Shown here: piece by piece, positions 41,740 through 48,450 of the stretch
Layout of the letters: each line of letters starts with the position of its first letter
Numbering within the stretch: position 1 is the first letter of the stretch
DNA from: Mycolicibacterium wolinskyi
GTDB lineage: Bacteria > Actinomycetota > Actinomycetes > Mycobacteriales > Mycobacteriaceae
Length of the DNA stretch: 64,000 bases
Direction of reading: 5' to 3'
Assembly (NCBI RefSeq): GCF_002101965.1
Contig: NZ_LQQA01000015.1
Span: 496,001 to 560,000 of the forward strand
Program-made: the position numbers and the translations under genes
Notes under the pieces: model-generated
What the model was told of the DNA's origin: nothing
Databases searched by the model: none
Seen by the model: only the letters and a program-made list of their open reading frames with translations

Positions 41740-43199
41740 TGAGTAACGACACCGTCCGCGTGCGGTTCTGCCCGTCACCCACCGGCACCCCGCACGTCGG
41801 CCTCGTGCGCACCGCGCTGTTCAACTGGGCCTACGCCCGCCACACCGGAGGGACTTTCGTCTTCCGCATCGAGGACACCGACGCCGCGCGGGACAGCGAC
41901 GAAAGCTACGCCGCGATCCTCGACGCGCTGCGCTGGCTGGGGCTGGACTGGGACGAGGGTCCGGAGGTCGGCGGTCCCTACGAGCCGTACCGGCAGTCGC
42001 AGCGCAGTGAGATCTATCGTGACGTGATCGCGCGCCTGCTCGAAGCCGGCGAGGTGTACGAGGCGTATTCGACGCCCGAAGAGGTCGAGGCCCGTCACCA
42101 CGCGGCAGGTCGCAACCCCAAACTGGGCTACGACAATTTCGATCGCACCCTGACCGATGAGCAGCGCAAGGTTTTCGCCGACGAGGGCCGTAAGCCGGTG
42201 CTGCGCCTGCGCATGCCCGACGAGGACTTGTCGTGGAACGACCTGGTGCGCGGCCAGACGACGTTCCCCGCGGGGTCCGTTCCGGATTTCGCGATCACCC
42301 GCGCGAGCGGTGATCCGTTGTACACCTTGGTCAACCCGGTCGACGACGCGATGATGAAAATCACACATGTGCTCCGCGGCGAGGACATCATGCCGTCGAC
42401 CCCACGCCAGATCGCGCTGTACCGGGCGCTCATGCGTATCGGTGTGGCCGAGCGGGTGCCCGAATTCGCGCACCTGCCAAGTGTTCTCGGCGAGGGCAAC
42501 AAGAAGCTGTCCAAGCGCGACCCGCAGTCGAACCTGTTCCTGCATCGCGATCGCGGGTTCCTTCCGGAGGGTCTGCTGAACTATCTGGCCCTGCTCGGCT
42601 GGGGCATCGCCGACGATCACGACGTGTTCAGCCTCGACGAGATGGTCGCCGCGTTCGACGTCGTGAACGTCAACTCGAACCCGGCCCGTTTCGACCAGAA
42701 GAAGGCCGACGCCATCAACGCCGAGCACATCCGGTTGCTCACCCCAGAGGATTTCACCGCGCGGCTGCGTGAGTACTTCGTCACACATGGATACGACACC
42801 GGGCTCGACGACGCCGGGTTCGCCGAAGCCGCCGCGCTCGTGCAGACGCGCATCGTGGTGCTGGGCGACGCGTGGGGCCTGCTGAAGTTCTTCAACGACC
42901 ACGCCTACGAGATCGACGAGAAGTCGGCGGCCAAGGAGCTCAAGCCTGAGTCCGCACCGGTGCTCGACGCGGCGCTGAGCGCGTTGGAGCCGGTCGGGGA
43001 GTGGACGACGGCCAACATCGAGGCCGCGCTCAAGACGGCTCTGCTGGACGGGCTGGAGCTCAAGCCGCGTAGGGCGTTCGGCCCGATCCGCGTCGCGGTC
43101 ACCGGAGCGACCGTCAGCCCGCCGCTGTTCGAGTCGATGGAACTGCTCGGCGCCGACCGCAGTTTGGCGCGGCTGCGCGCCGCGAGGGACCGCGTGTAA
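41739..43199 (+). CDS. gltX: Glutamyl-tRNA synthetase
   Basis: 486 residues, class I synthetase. The HIGH-like motif is PTGTPHVGLVRTAL near residue 10 and the KMSKS-like motif is KLSKRDPQS near 249; the C-terminal half is the helical anticodon-binding region. With GatCAB in this window it also charges tRNA(Gln) with Glu for transamidation, since no GlnRS is seen here. tRNA-Gln and tRNA-Glu genes follow directly, which is a functional neighbourhood. Confidence 0.97.
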   Translation: MSNDTVRVRFCPSPTGTPHVGLVRTALFNWAYARHTGGTFVFRIEDTDAARDSDESYAAILDALRWLGLDWDEGPEVGGPYEPYRQSQRSEIYRDVIARLLEAGEVYEAYSTPEEVEARHHAAGRNPKLGYDNFDRTLTDEQRKVFADEGRKPVLRLRMPDEDLSWNDLVRGQTTFPAGSVPDFAITRASGDPLYTLVNPVDDAMMKITHVLRGEDIMPSTPRQIALYRALMRIGVAERVPEFAHLPSVLGEGNKKLSKRDPQSNLFLHRDRGFLPEGLLNYLALLGWGIADDHDVFSLDEMVAAFDVVNVNSNPARFDQKKADAINAEHIRLLTPEDFTARLREYFVTHGYDTGLDDAGFAEAAALVQTRIVVLGDAWGLLKFFNDHAYEIDEKSAAKELKPESAPVLDAALSALEPVGEWTTANIEAALKTALLDGLELKPRRAFGPIRVAVTGATVSPPLFESMELLGADRSLARLRAARDRV

Positions 43200-43315
43200 A
43201 AAGTAGGTGCAAATCTTTGGTAGTCTGCTCGTCGGCCCGGAAAGCGGAGCGGGGAAGCCCCCGATACGCGATTCGGACCGAAAAATGCCCGTGACCTGCG
43301 GTGATGGGCAGCCAA

Positions 43316-43387
43316 TGGGGTATGGTGTAATTGGCAACACAGCTGATTCTGGTTCAGCCATTCTAGGTTCGAGTCCTGGTACCCCAG
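43316..43387 (+). tRNA. glnU: tRNA-Gln (anticodon CTG)
   Basis: 72 bases. The acceptor stem TGGGGTA/TACCCCA closes perfectly, with discriminator G at 43387; the anticodon loop TTCTGGT sits on a 5-bp stem (GCTGA/TCAGC) and the T loop is GGTTCGAGTCC-like. CCA is not encoded. It lies between gltX and tRNA-Glu; a TAGTCT box at 43221 could be its promoter. Confidence 0.95.
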
Positions 43388-43481
43388 CTGCTATGAGCGC
43401 TCTTCCGAAGAGCGTTCGAGCACAGCGGAGCGATTAGGTCAGGCTGATCACCTGAGCTATGCTTTTCCTCCGGAAGTTCTG

Positions 43482-43554
43482 GCCCCCGTCGTCTAGCGGC
43501 CTAGGACGCCGCCCTCTCACGGCGGTAGCGTGGGTTCGAATCCCATCGGGGGTA
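43482..43554 (+). tRNA. gltT: tRNA-Glu (anticodon CTC)
   Basis: 73 bases. The acceptor stem is GCCCCCG/CGGGGGT with a terminal G-U; the anticodon stem-loop GCCGC-CCTCTCA-CGGCG reads CTC; the T arm GTGGGTTCGAATCCCAT is canonical. CCA is not encoded. It is followed at once by an intrinsic terminator. Confidence 0.95.
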
Positions 43555-43561
43555 CAACGCG

Positions 43562-43592
43562 AAACACCCAGTTCAGTCGAACTGGGTGTTTT
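43562..43592 (+). terminator. Intrinsic terminator after the tRNA genes
   Basis: A perfect 13-bp stem, AAACACCCAGTTC (43562-43574) with 43579-43591, with a 4-base loop and a TTTT tract. Confidence 0.85.
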
Positions 43593-43627
43593 GTCGTTTC
43601 GGGGGTGTGTTCTGCGTGCTCGGCCCG

Positions 43628-43773
43628 CGATTGTCACGCTGGCGTGGCTGTGGGTGTCGAACGTCACTCTGGCGTGACAATCGGCGTCGTCGGCGCGTGC
43701 GGTGACGCGTGCTCGCCCGCCATTGTCACGCTGGCGTGGCTCCGGGCGTCGAGCGTCACTCTGGCGTGACAAT
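43628..43773 (+). repeat. Two copies of a 52-bp palindromic repeat
   Basis: Copy 1 spans 43630-43681 and copy 2 43722-43773. Both begin ATTGTCACGC and end GCGTGACAAT, so each is an inverted repeat, and each contains the internal pair GTCACGCTGGCGTGGC and GTCACTCTGGCGTGAC. Only a few bases differ between the copies. They lie in the non-coding gap after the tRNA terminator and end 41 bases before the stop of the IclR gene. Confidence 0.85.
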
Positions 43774-43813
43774 CGCGGGGACGGCGGAGCGGGGAGCAGG
43801 CGCGCGACGCGCC

Positions 43814-44515
43814 TCACAGCCGGCGCGTGAGGGCGTCGGCCGCGGCGAGCAGATCGGCGGCCCAGCGTGCCCCCGGCCGACGGCCCATGCGGTCGATGGG
43901 GCCGGATACGGACACCGCGGCGATCACCTCGCCGCGGCTGTCGCGTACCGGAGCCGAGACGCTCGCCACACCGGGCTCACGCTCGGCGGCACTCTGCGCC
44001 CATCCGCGCTTGCGGACTTCGGCCAGTGTGCGGTCGGTGAACTTGGCGGTGGGCAGGACGGCCTGCTGCGTGGCCGCGTCGGCGTATGCGAGCAGAACCT
44101 TCGCGCCCGAGCCCGCGGTCATCGGCAGCTGAGTTCCGACGGGCACGGTGTCGCGGAGTCCGGCCGGCGGTTCCAGTGCCACGACGCACACTCGCGACAG
44201 GCCCTCACGCCGGTACAGCTGCACGCTCTCGCCGGTGATCTCGCGCAGCCGGGGGAGTACCGCGGCCCCTGCCGCCAGCAGCGGATCGTTGACGTGGGCA
44301 GCCAATTCGGTCAATGCCGGGCCGAGCCGCCAGCGGCCGTCGCCGTCGCGTGCCAGTAGCCGGTGGGTCTCAAGGCCGGCGGCCAAGCGGTGCGCGGTCG
44401 CCCGCGGGAGCCCGGTCCGCTCGCAGAGTTCGGCCAGACCGCAAGGTGACTCGGCCACGGTGTGGAGCACACCCACCGCTTTGTCGAGCACGCCGATGCC
44501 GCTATCATTTCTCAC
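43814..44515 (-). CDS. ltbR: IclR family regulator of leucine biosynthesis (LtbR-like, Rv2989-like)
   Basis: 233 residues. N-terminal winged HTH (LDKAVGVLHTVAESPCGLAEL, LPRATAHRLAAGL at ~8-50) and a C-terminal IclR effector domain. It is divergent from leuCD, as are M. tuberculosis Rv2989 and LtbR of Corynebacterium glutamicum, the repressor of leucine and tryptophan genes. The GTG start at 44515 leaves 108 bases to leuC, which hold the TCTCGAATGCTGAGA dyad. A very similar dyad before the Rv2994-like transporter extends the likely regulon. Confidence 0.88.
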   Translation of the reverse strand: MRNDSGIGVLDKAVGVLHTVAESPCGLAELCERTGLPRATAHRLAAGLETHRLLARDGDGRWRLGPALTELAAHVNDPLLAAGAAVLPRLREITGESVQLYRREGLSRVCVVALEPPAGLRDTVPVGTQLPMTAGSGAKVLLAYADAATQQAVLPTAKFTDRTLAEVRKRGWAQSAAEREPGVASVSAPVRDSRGEVIAAVSVSGPIDRMGRRPGARWAADLLAAADALTRRL

Positions 44516-44530
44516 AGAGAGATACTAACG

Positions 44531-44545
44531 TCTCGAATGCTGAGA
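44531..44545 (+). promoter_or_regulatory. Candidate LtbR-like operator upstream of leuC
   Basis: TCTCGAATGCTGAGA, arms TCTC/GAGA, 79-93 bases before the leuC start and 16 bases from the regulator start. The same 15-mer with two changed central bases occurs before the MFS gene at 39585-39599. Confidence 0.6.
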
Positions 44546-44623
44546 TGGCAGGTGAGACGGCAACAGGATCTCCCAGCCCCTTACTGCAGCCCGCAGCGCA
44601 CTGAACCGAATCGAGTACTGGCG

Positions 44624-46078
44624 ATGGATCAACCGACAAAGACATCTGCGAAACCGCGCACCCTTGCCGAGAAGGTCTGGGACGACCACGTCGTAGCGCT
44701 CGGCGAGGGTGAGGGCGCCTCGAAAGAGCCCGACCTGATCTACATCGATCTGCATCTCGTGCACGAGGTCACCAGCCCGCAGGCGTTCGACGGACTGCGC
44801 TTGGCGGGCCGGCCGGTGCGGCGGCCCGATCTGACGATCGCCACCGAAGACCACAACGTGCCCACGGTCGACATCGACAAGCCGATCGCCGATCCGGTGT
44901 CGCGCACGCAGGTCGAGACATTGCGGCGCAACTGCGAAGAATTCGGCATCCGGCTGCACCCGATGGGCGATACCGAACAGGGCATCGTGCACATCATCGG
45001 GCCGCAGCTCGGCCTGACCCAGCCCGGCATGACGATCGTGTGCGGTGACAGTCACACCTCGACGCACGGTGCGTTCGGCTCCATCGCGATGGGTATCGGC
45101 ACATCGGAGGTCGAGCATGTGATGGCGACGCAGACGCTGCCGCTCAAGCCTTTCAAGACCATGGCGGTCAACGTCGACGGCGTGCTGCCGCCCGGGGTCA
45201 GTGCCAAGGACATCATTCTCGCCGTCATCGCGAAGATCGGAACCGGTGGCGGACAGGGCCATGTCATCGAATACCGGGGCAGCGCGATCGAAGCGCTGTC
45301 GATGGAGGGCCGGATGACGGTCTGCAACATGAGCATCGAAGCGGGCGCGCGCGCCGGCATGGTCGCCCCCGACGAGACCACATTCGAATTCCTCAAGGGC
45401 CGTCCGCACGCCCCGAAGGGCGCCGACTGGGACGCGGCAGTCGAAGCGTGGAGTCAGTTGCGCACCGACGAGGGGGCCGAGTTCGACACCGAGATCTACC
45501 TCGACGCCGCCGAACTCACCCCGTTTGTGACGTGGGGCACGAACCCGGGTCAGGGTGTTCCGCTGTCGGCCTCGGTTCCCGATCCCGAACTCATGGGCGA
45601 CGACGCCGCGCGGCAGGCCGCCGAAAAGGCTTTGACCTACATGGATCTTCGCCCCGGTACCGCCATGCGGGACATCGCGGTGGACACCGTGTTCGTGGGC
45701 TCGTGCACCAATGGCCGCATCGAGGATCTGCGCGTGGTGGCCGATGTGCTGAAGGGCCGCACGGTCGCCGACGGCGTGCGGATGCTCGTGGTGCCGGGTT
45801 CGATGCGCGTCCGTGCGCAGGCCGAATCGGAAGGCCTCGACCGGATATTCATCGATGCCGGAGCCGAGTGGCGCCAGGCCGGCTGCTCGATGTGCCTGGG
45901 CATGAACCCCGATCAGCTGTCGCCGGGGCAGCGTTGCGCCTCGACGTCCAACCGAAATTTCGAGGGCCGCCAGGGCAAGGGCGGCCGTACCCACCTGGTG
46001 TCACCGGCCGTCGCAGCCGCCACCGCCGTGCGCGGAAAGTTGGCGTCGCCAGCCGATCTGCCTGCCGCAACCCGCTAG
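44624..46078 (+). CDS. leuC: 3-isopropylmalate dehydratase, large subunit
   Basis: 484 residues. With LeuD it isomerises 2- to 3-isopropylmalate using a [4Fe-4S] cluster. Cluster ligands lie in VGSCTNGR and in CSMCLGMNPD; TEDHNVPT and GDSHTSTHGAFG are aconitase-superfamily signatures. The ATG at 44624 gives the PRTLAEKVWDDH start that homologues show; the frame stays open further upstream but that part overlaps the operator region. leuD follows 13 bases later with GAGGAG before its start. Confidence 0.95.
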   Translation: MDQPTKTSAKPRTLAEKVWDDHVVALGEGEGASKEPDLIYIDLHLVHEVTSPQAFDGLRLAGRPVRRPDLTIATEDHNVPTVDIDKPIADPVSRTQVETLRRNCEEFGIRLHPMGDTEQGIVHIIGPQLGLTQPGMTIVCGDSHTSTHGAFGSIAMGIGTSEVEHVMATQTLPLKPFKTMAVNVDGVLPPGVSAKDIILAVIAKIGTGGGQGHVIEYRGSAIEALSMEGRMTVCNMSIEAGARAGMVAPDETTFEFLKGRPHAPKGADWDAAVEAWSQLRTDEGAEFDTEIYLDAAELTPFVTWGTNPGQGVPLSASVPDPELMGDDAARQAAEKALTYMDLRPGTAMRDIAVDTVFVGSCTNGRIEDLRVVADVLKGRTVADGVRMLVVPGSMRVRAQAESEGLDRIFIDAGAEWRQAGCSMCLGMNPDQLSPGQRCASTSNRNFEGRQGKGGRTHLVSPAVAAATAVRGKLASPADLPAATR

Positions 46079-46091
46079 AGGAGCCCGAAAA

Positions 46092-46685
46092 ATGGAAGCA
46101 TTCAACACTCACACCGGCATCGGCGTCCCGCTGCGGCGGTCCAATGTCGACACCGACCAGATCATTCCGGCCGTCTATCTGAAGCGGGTGACCCGAACGG
46201 GTTTCGAGGACGGACTTTTCGCCGCGTGGCGTAATGACCCGTCGTTCATATTGAACCTGCCGCCGTTCGACAAGGGCTCCGTGTTGGTCGCCGGGCCCGA
46301 TTTCGGCACCGGATCGTCGCGCGAACATGCCGTCTGGGCGCTCATGGACTACGGCTTCCGAGTGGTTATCTCCTCCCGCTTCGCCGACATTTTTCGGGGC
46401 AACGCGGGCAAAGCGGGGCTATTGGCGGCAGAAGTCGCCCAAGATGATGTCGAGCTGCTCTGGAAGCTCATCGAGCAGAATCCAGGCCTGGAAATCACTG
46501 TGAATCTTCAAGATCGAAATGTGTCCGCAGGAACGGTCGTGGTGCCGTTCAGGATTGACGATTACACGGCATGGCGGCTGCTCGAAGGACTCGACGATAT
46601 AGGCCTTACGCTGCGGAAACTCGATCAGATCGAGGCCTATGAGCAGCGCAGGCCGGGGTGGAAGCCGCGCACCCTGCCGGCCTGA
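46092..46685 (+). CDS. leuD: 3-isopropylmalate dehydratase, small subunit
   Basis: 197 residues. It forms the swivelling domain that completes the LeuC active site: RRSNVDTDQIIPAVYLK near the N-terminus and GPDFGTGSSREHAVWAL near 65-80 are the substrate-binding signatures. The GAGGAG RBS lies 8 bases before the ATG. Codon usage towards the 3' end is less GC-rich, but the reading frame is intact. Confidence 0.96.
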   Translation: MEAFNTHTGIGVPLRRSNVDTDQIIPAVYLKRVTRTGFEDGLFAAWRNDPSFILNLPPFDKGSVLVAGPDFGTGSSREHAVWALMDYGFRVVISSRFADIFRGNAGKAGLLAAEVAQDDVELLWKLIEQNPGLEITVNLQDRNVSAGTVVVPFRIDDYTAWRLLEGLDDIGLTLRKLDQIEAYEQRRPGWKPRTLPA

Positions 46686-46837
46686 TTCAGGGCCCTCGGC
46701 GACCCCAATTCGCCGCCTTCCGAACCGGTTCTGAACCCCCCGGGCAGGAGTCCAAGTGGGGCAACCAGATTGCCGGAAAGTTCGCCAGCTACGCCTGAAA
46801 TTGCGCGTGGCTCTTGGAAATCAGTGGTCAGAGGGTT

Positions 46838-46869
46838 TACCGTGTCCTCTAGTCGGTCCAAGGTGGACC
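46838..46869 (+). promoter_or_regulatory. hupB promoter region with palindrome
   Basis: TACCGT (46838-46843) fits a -10 box; the palindrome GGTCCAAGGTGGACC (46855-46869) begins about 5 bases after the expected start of transcription. GGAGG at 46879-46883 is the RBS, 6 bases before the hupB ATG. Confidence 0.5.
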
Positions 46870-46889
46870 ACTGGTTTCGGAGGTTTTGA

Positions 46890-47393
46890 ATGAACAAAGC
46901 GGAGCTCATCGACGTACTCACAACCAAACTGGGCACCGATCGTCGGCAGGCTACCGCCGCGGTGGAGAACGTTGTCGACACCATCGTGCGCGCGGTGCAT
47001 AAGGGCGACAGCGTGACGATTACCGGTTTCGGTGTTTTCGAGCAGCGCCGTCGCGCTGCCCGGGTCGCGCGTAACCCACGTACCGGCGAGACCGTGAAGG
47101 TCAAGCCCACCTCGGTGCCGGCCTTTCGGCCCGGCGCACAGTTCAAAGCCGTTGTCTCTGGCGCACAGCGTCTCCCGGCAGAAGGTCCGGCGGTCAAGCG
47201 CGGTGTGACCGCGGGCCCCGCCAAGCGGACTGCCGCCAAGAAGACTGCTGCCAAGGCTCCGGCCAAGAAGGCTGCCACGAAGGCTCCGGCCAAGAAGGCT
47301 GCTACCAAGGCTCCGGCCAAGAAGGCTGCCACGAAGGCTCCGGCCAAGAAGGCTGCTGCCAAGAAGGCCCCGGCCAAGAAGGGCCGCAAGTAG
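46890..47393 (+). CDS. hupB: Nucleoid-associated protein HupB (HU with Lys/Ala-rich tail)
   Basis: 167 residues. Residues 1-90 are an HU domain (MNKAELIDVLTTKLG; GFGVFEQRRRAARVARNPRTGE) that bends DNA. The tail consists of Lys/Ala/Pro repeats: four 27-bp units at 47256-47363 encode APAKKAATK-type 9-mers, ending KKGRK. M. tuberculosis HupB has 214 residues and M. smegmatis 208, so this tail is about 40 residues shorter, probably by repeat contraction. A strong RBS precedes the ATG, and a terminator shared with mutT1 follows. Confidence 0.95.
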   Translation: MNKAELIDVLTTKLGTDRRQATAAVENVVDTIVRAVHKGDSVTITGFGVFEQRRRAARVARNPRTGETVKVKPTSVPAFRPGAQFKAVVSGAQRLPAEGPAVKRGVTAGPAKRTAAKKTAAKAPAKKAATKAPAKKAATKAPAKKAATKAPAKKAAAKKAPAKKGRK

Positions 47394-47402
47394 ATTCCCC
47401 TC

Positions 47403-47438
47403 AGGCACGCCGTGGGCCCACAAGCCCACGGCGTGTCT
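47403..47438. terminator. Bidirectional terminator between hupB and mutT1
   Basis: A perfect 12-bp stem, CACGCCGTGGGC (47406-47417) with 47424-47435 and a 6-base loop, is extended by three outer pairs including one wobble; CTTT follows on the plus strand. Confidence 0.8.
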
Positions 47439-47450
47439 TTGCGTGTGGGG

Positions 47451-48395
47451 CTATTTCTGTTTCGGCAGGGCGCTGCACATGTAGTCGGCGGCCACGAGCT
47501 CGCCACCGGACAATGACAGCACCCAGGTGCTGCCCTTGCGGTTACCGCTGGTTTCCGGGCGCACGTTCGCGCGCTCGCACCACCACGCGATGAGGTCTGG
47601 AATCACCTTGCCCTGCGTACAGATCACCGGGGTACCGGCGCGGGCGGCGATGTCGAGCACGCGGCCGCGGGCAGCCTTCTTATCCGAGGTATACGCTTCC
47701 TCGGTCAGCAGCGGTTCGTTGTGGACCTCGACGCCGAGTTCTTGGGCCAACGGCTCGACGGTCTGGTGACAGCGCACCCGATCGGCGGCGTACAGCGTTG
47801 TGGCACCGAATGCCAACAGCTGGTCGACCAGAGACTCGGCCTGCGCCCGGCCCTGCTTGTCCAGCGGGCGTTTACGGTCGTCACCCTTGTAGCTGGCCTT
47901 GCTGCCCGCGGTGCCATGCCGGACGATCATCACGGTCTTCGTTTCCGGTGGATGAGATACGAACCGCTGCAACACTTTTCGATCATAGGGATATTGCAGC
48001 TGCTCCAGCGCGGCGTCGATCGGAAGCCAGACAAGTTTGTCTACTTCACCATTGGGGGTGAAATCACCACCGGTGGCCTTGGCCGCCCAGTACCAAACCC
48101 GTTTGGTGCCCTGCTGGATCGGGTACGTGACTGCACCGAGGCGGCGACCGAGTTGCGCGGTATACCCCGTCTCCTCGGCGACCTCGCGCAGGGCGGTGAG
48201 CGGTTCGGTCTCGCCGGATTCCAGCTTGCCTTTGGGCAGTGACCAATCGTCGTACCGGGGACGGTGGATGACGGCCACTTCGATCGGCGCCGGCGCATCA
48301 CCGACCGGCTCACCGCTTCGTCGCCACAGCACCGCGCCCGCCGCGGGTACCGTTTTCTTCACCGCCTTCGCGGCTGCTGTGCTGTCGTTCGACAC
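47451..48395 (-). CDS. mutT1: MutT1-type nudix hydrolase with histidine phosphatase domain
   Basis: 314 residues. The nudix domain (~15-140) contains the box GKLESGETEPLTALREVAEETGY (GX5EX7REUXEEXGU); the C-terminal domain has the phosphoglycerate-mutase motif MIVRHGTAG near residue 155. In mycobacteria MutT1 breaks down 8-oxo-(d)GTP and diadenosine polyphosphates and so sanitises the nucleotide pool. GTG start at 48395; it lies downstream of ppk on the same strand, 55 bases away. Confidence 0.94.
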   Translation of the reverse strand: MSNDSTAAAKAVKKTVPAAGAVLWRRSGEPVGDAPAPIEVAVIHRPRYDDWSLPKGKLESGETEPLTALREVAEETGYTAQLGRRLGAVTYPIQQGTKRVWYWAAKATGGDFTPNGEVDKLVWLPIDAALEQLQYPYDRKVLQRFVSHPPETKTVMIVRHGTAGSKASYKGDDRKRPLDKQGRAQAESLVDQLLAFGATTLYAADRVRCHQTVEPLAQELGVEVHNEPLLTEEAYTSDKKAARGRVLDIAARAGTPVICTQGKVIPDLIAWWCERANVRPETSGNRKGSTWVLSLSGGELVAADYMCSALPKQK

Positions 48396-48450
48396 CTCTA
48401 CTCCTGCAGGTCAATCGCCGGCATCTGCCACCGGCCCGCTCGGACCCGGT

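Noticed and set aside
43388..43481. Gap between the two tRNA genes considered as a third tRNA
   Set aside because: A short hairpin (GAGCGCTCTTCCGAAGAGCG-like) is visible but no cloverleaf can be drawn.
43630..43773. 52-bp inverted repeats considered as CRISPR repeats or transposon ends
   Set aside because: Only two copies, no spacer series, no cas or transposase gene, and no gene between them.
47256..47363. Regularly spaced repeats considered as a CRISPR-like array
   Set aside because: The 27-bp units are contiguous, without spacers, and encode the HupB tail in frame.
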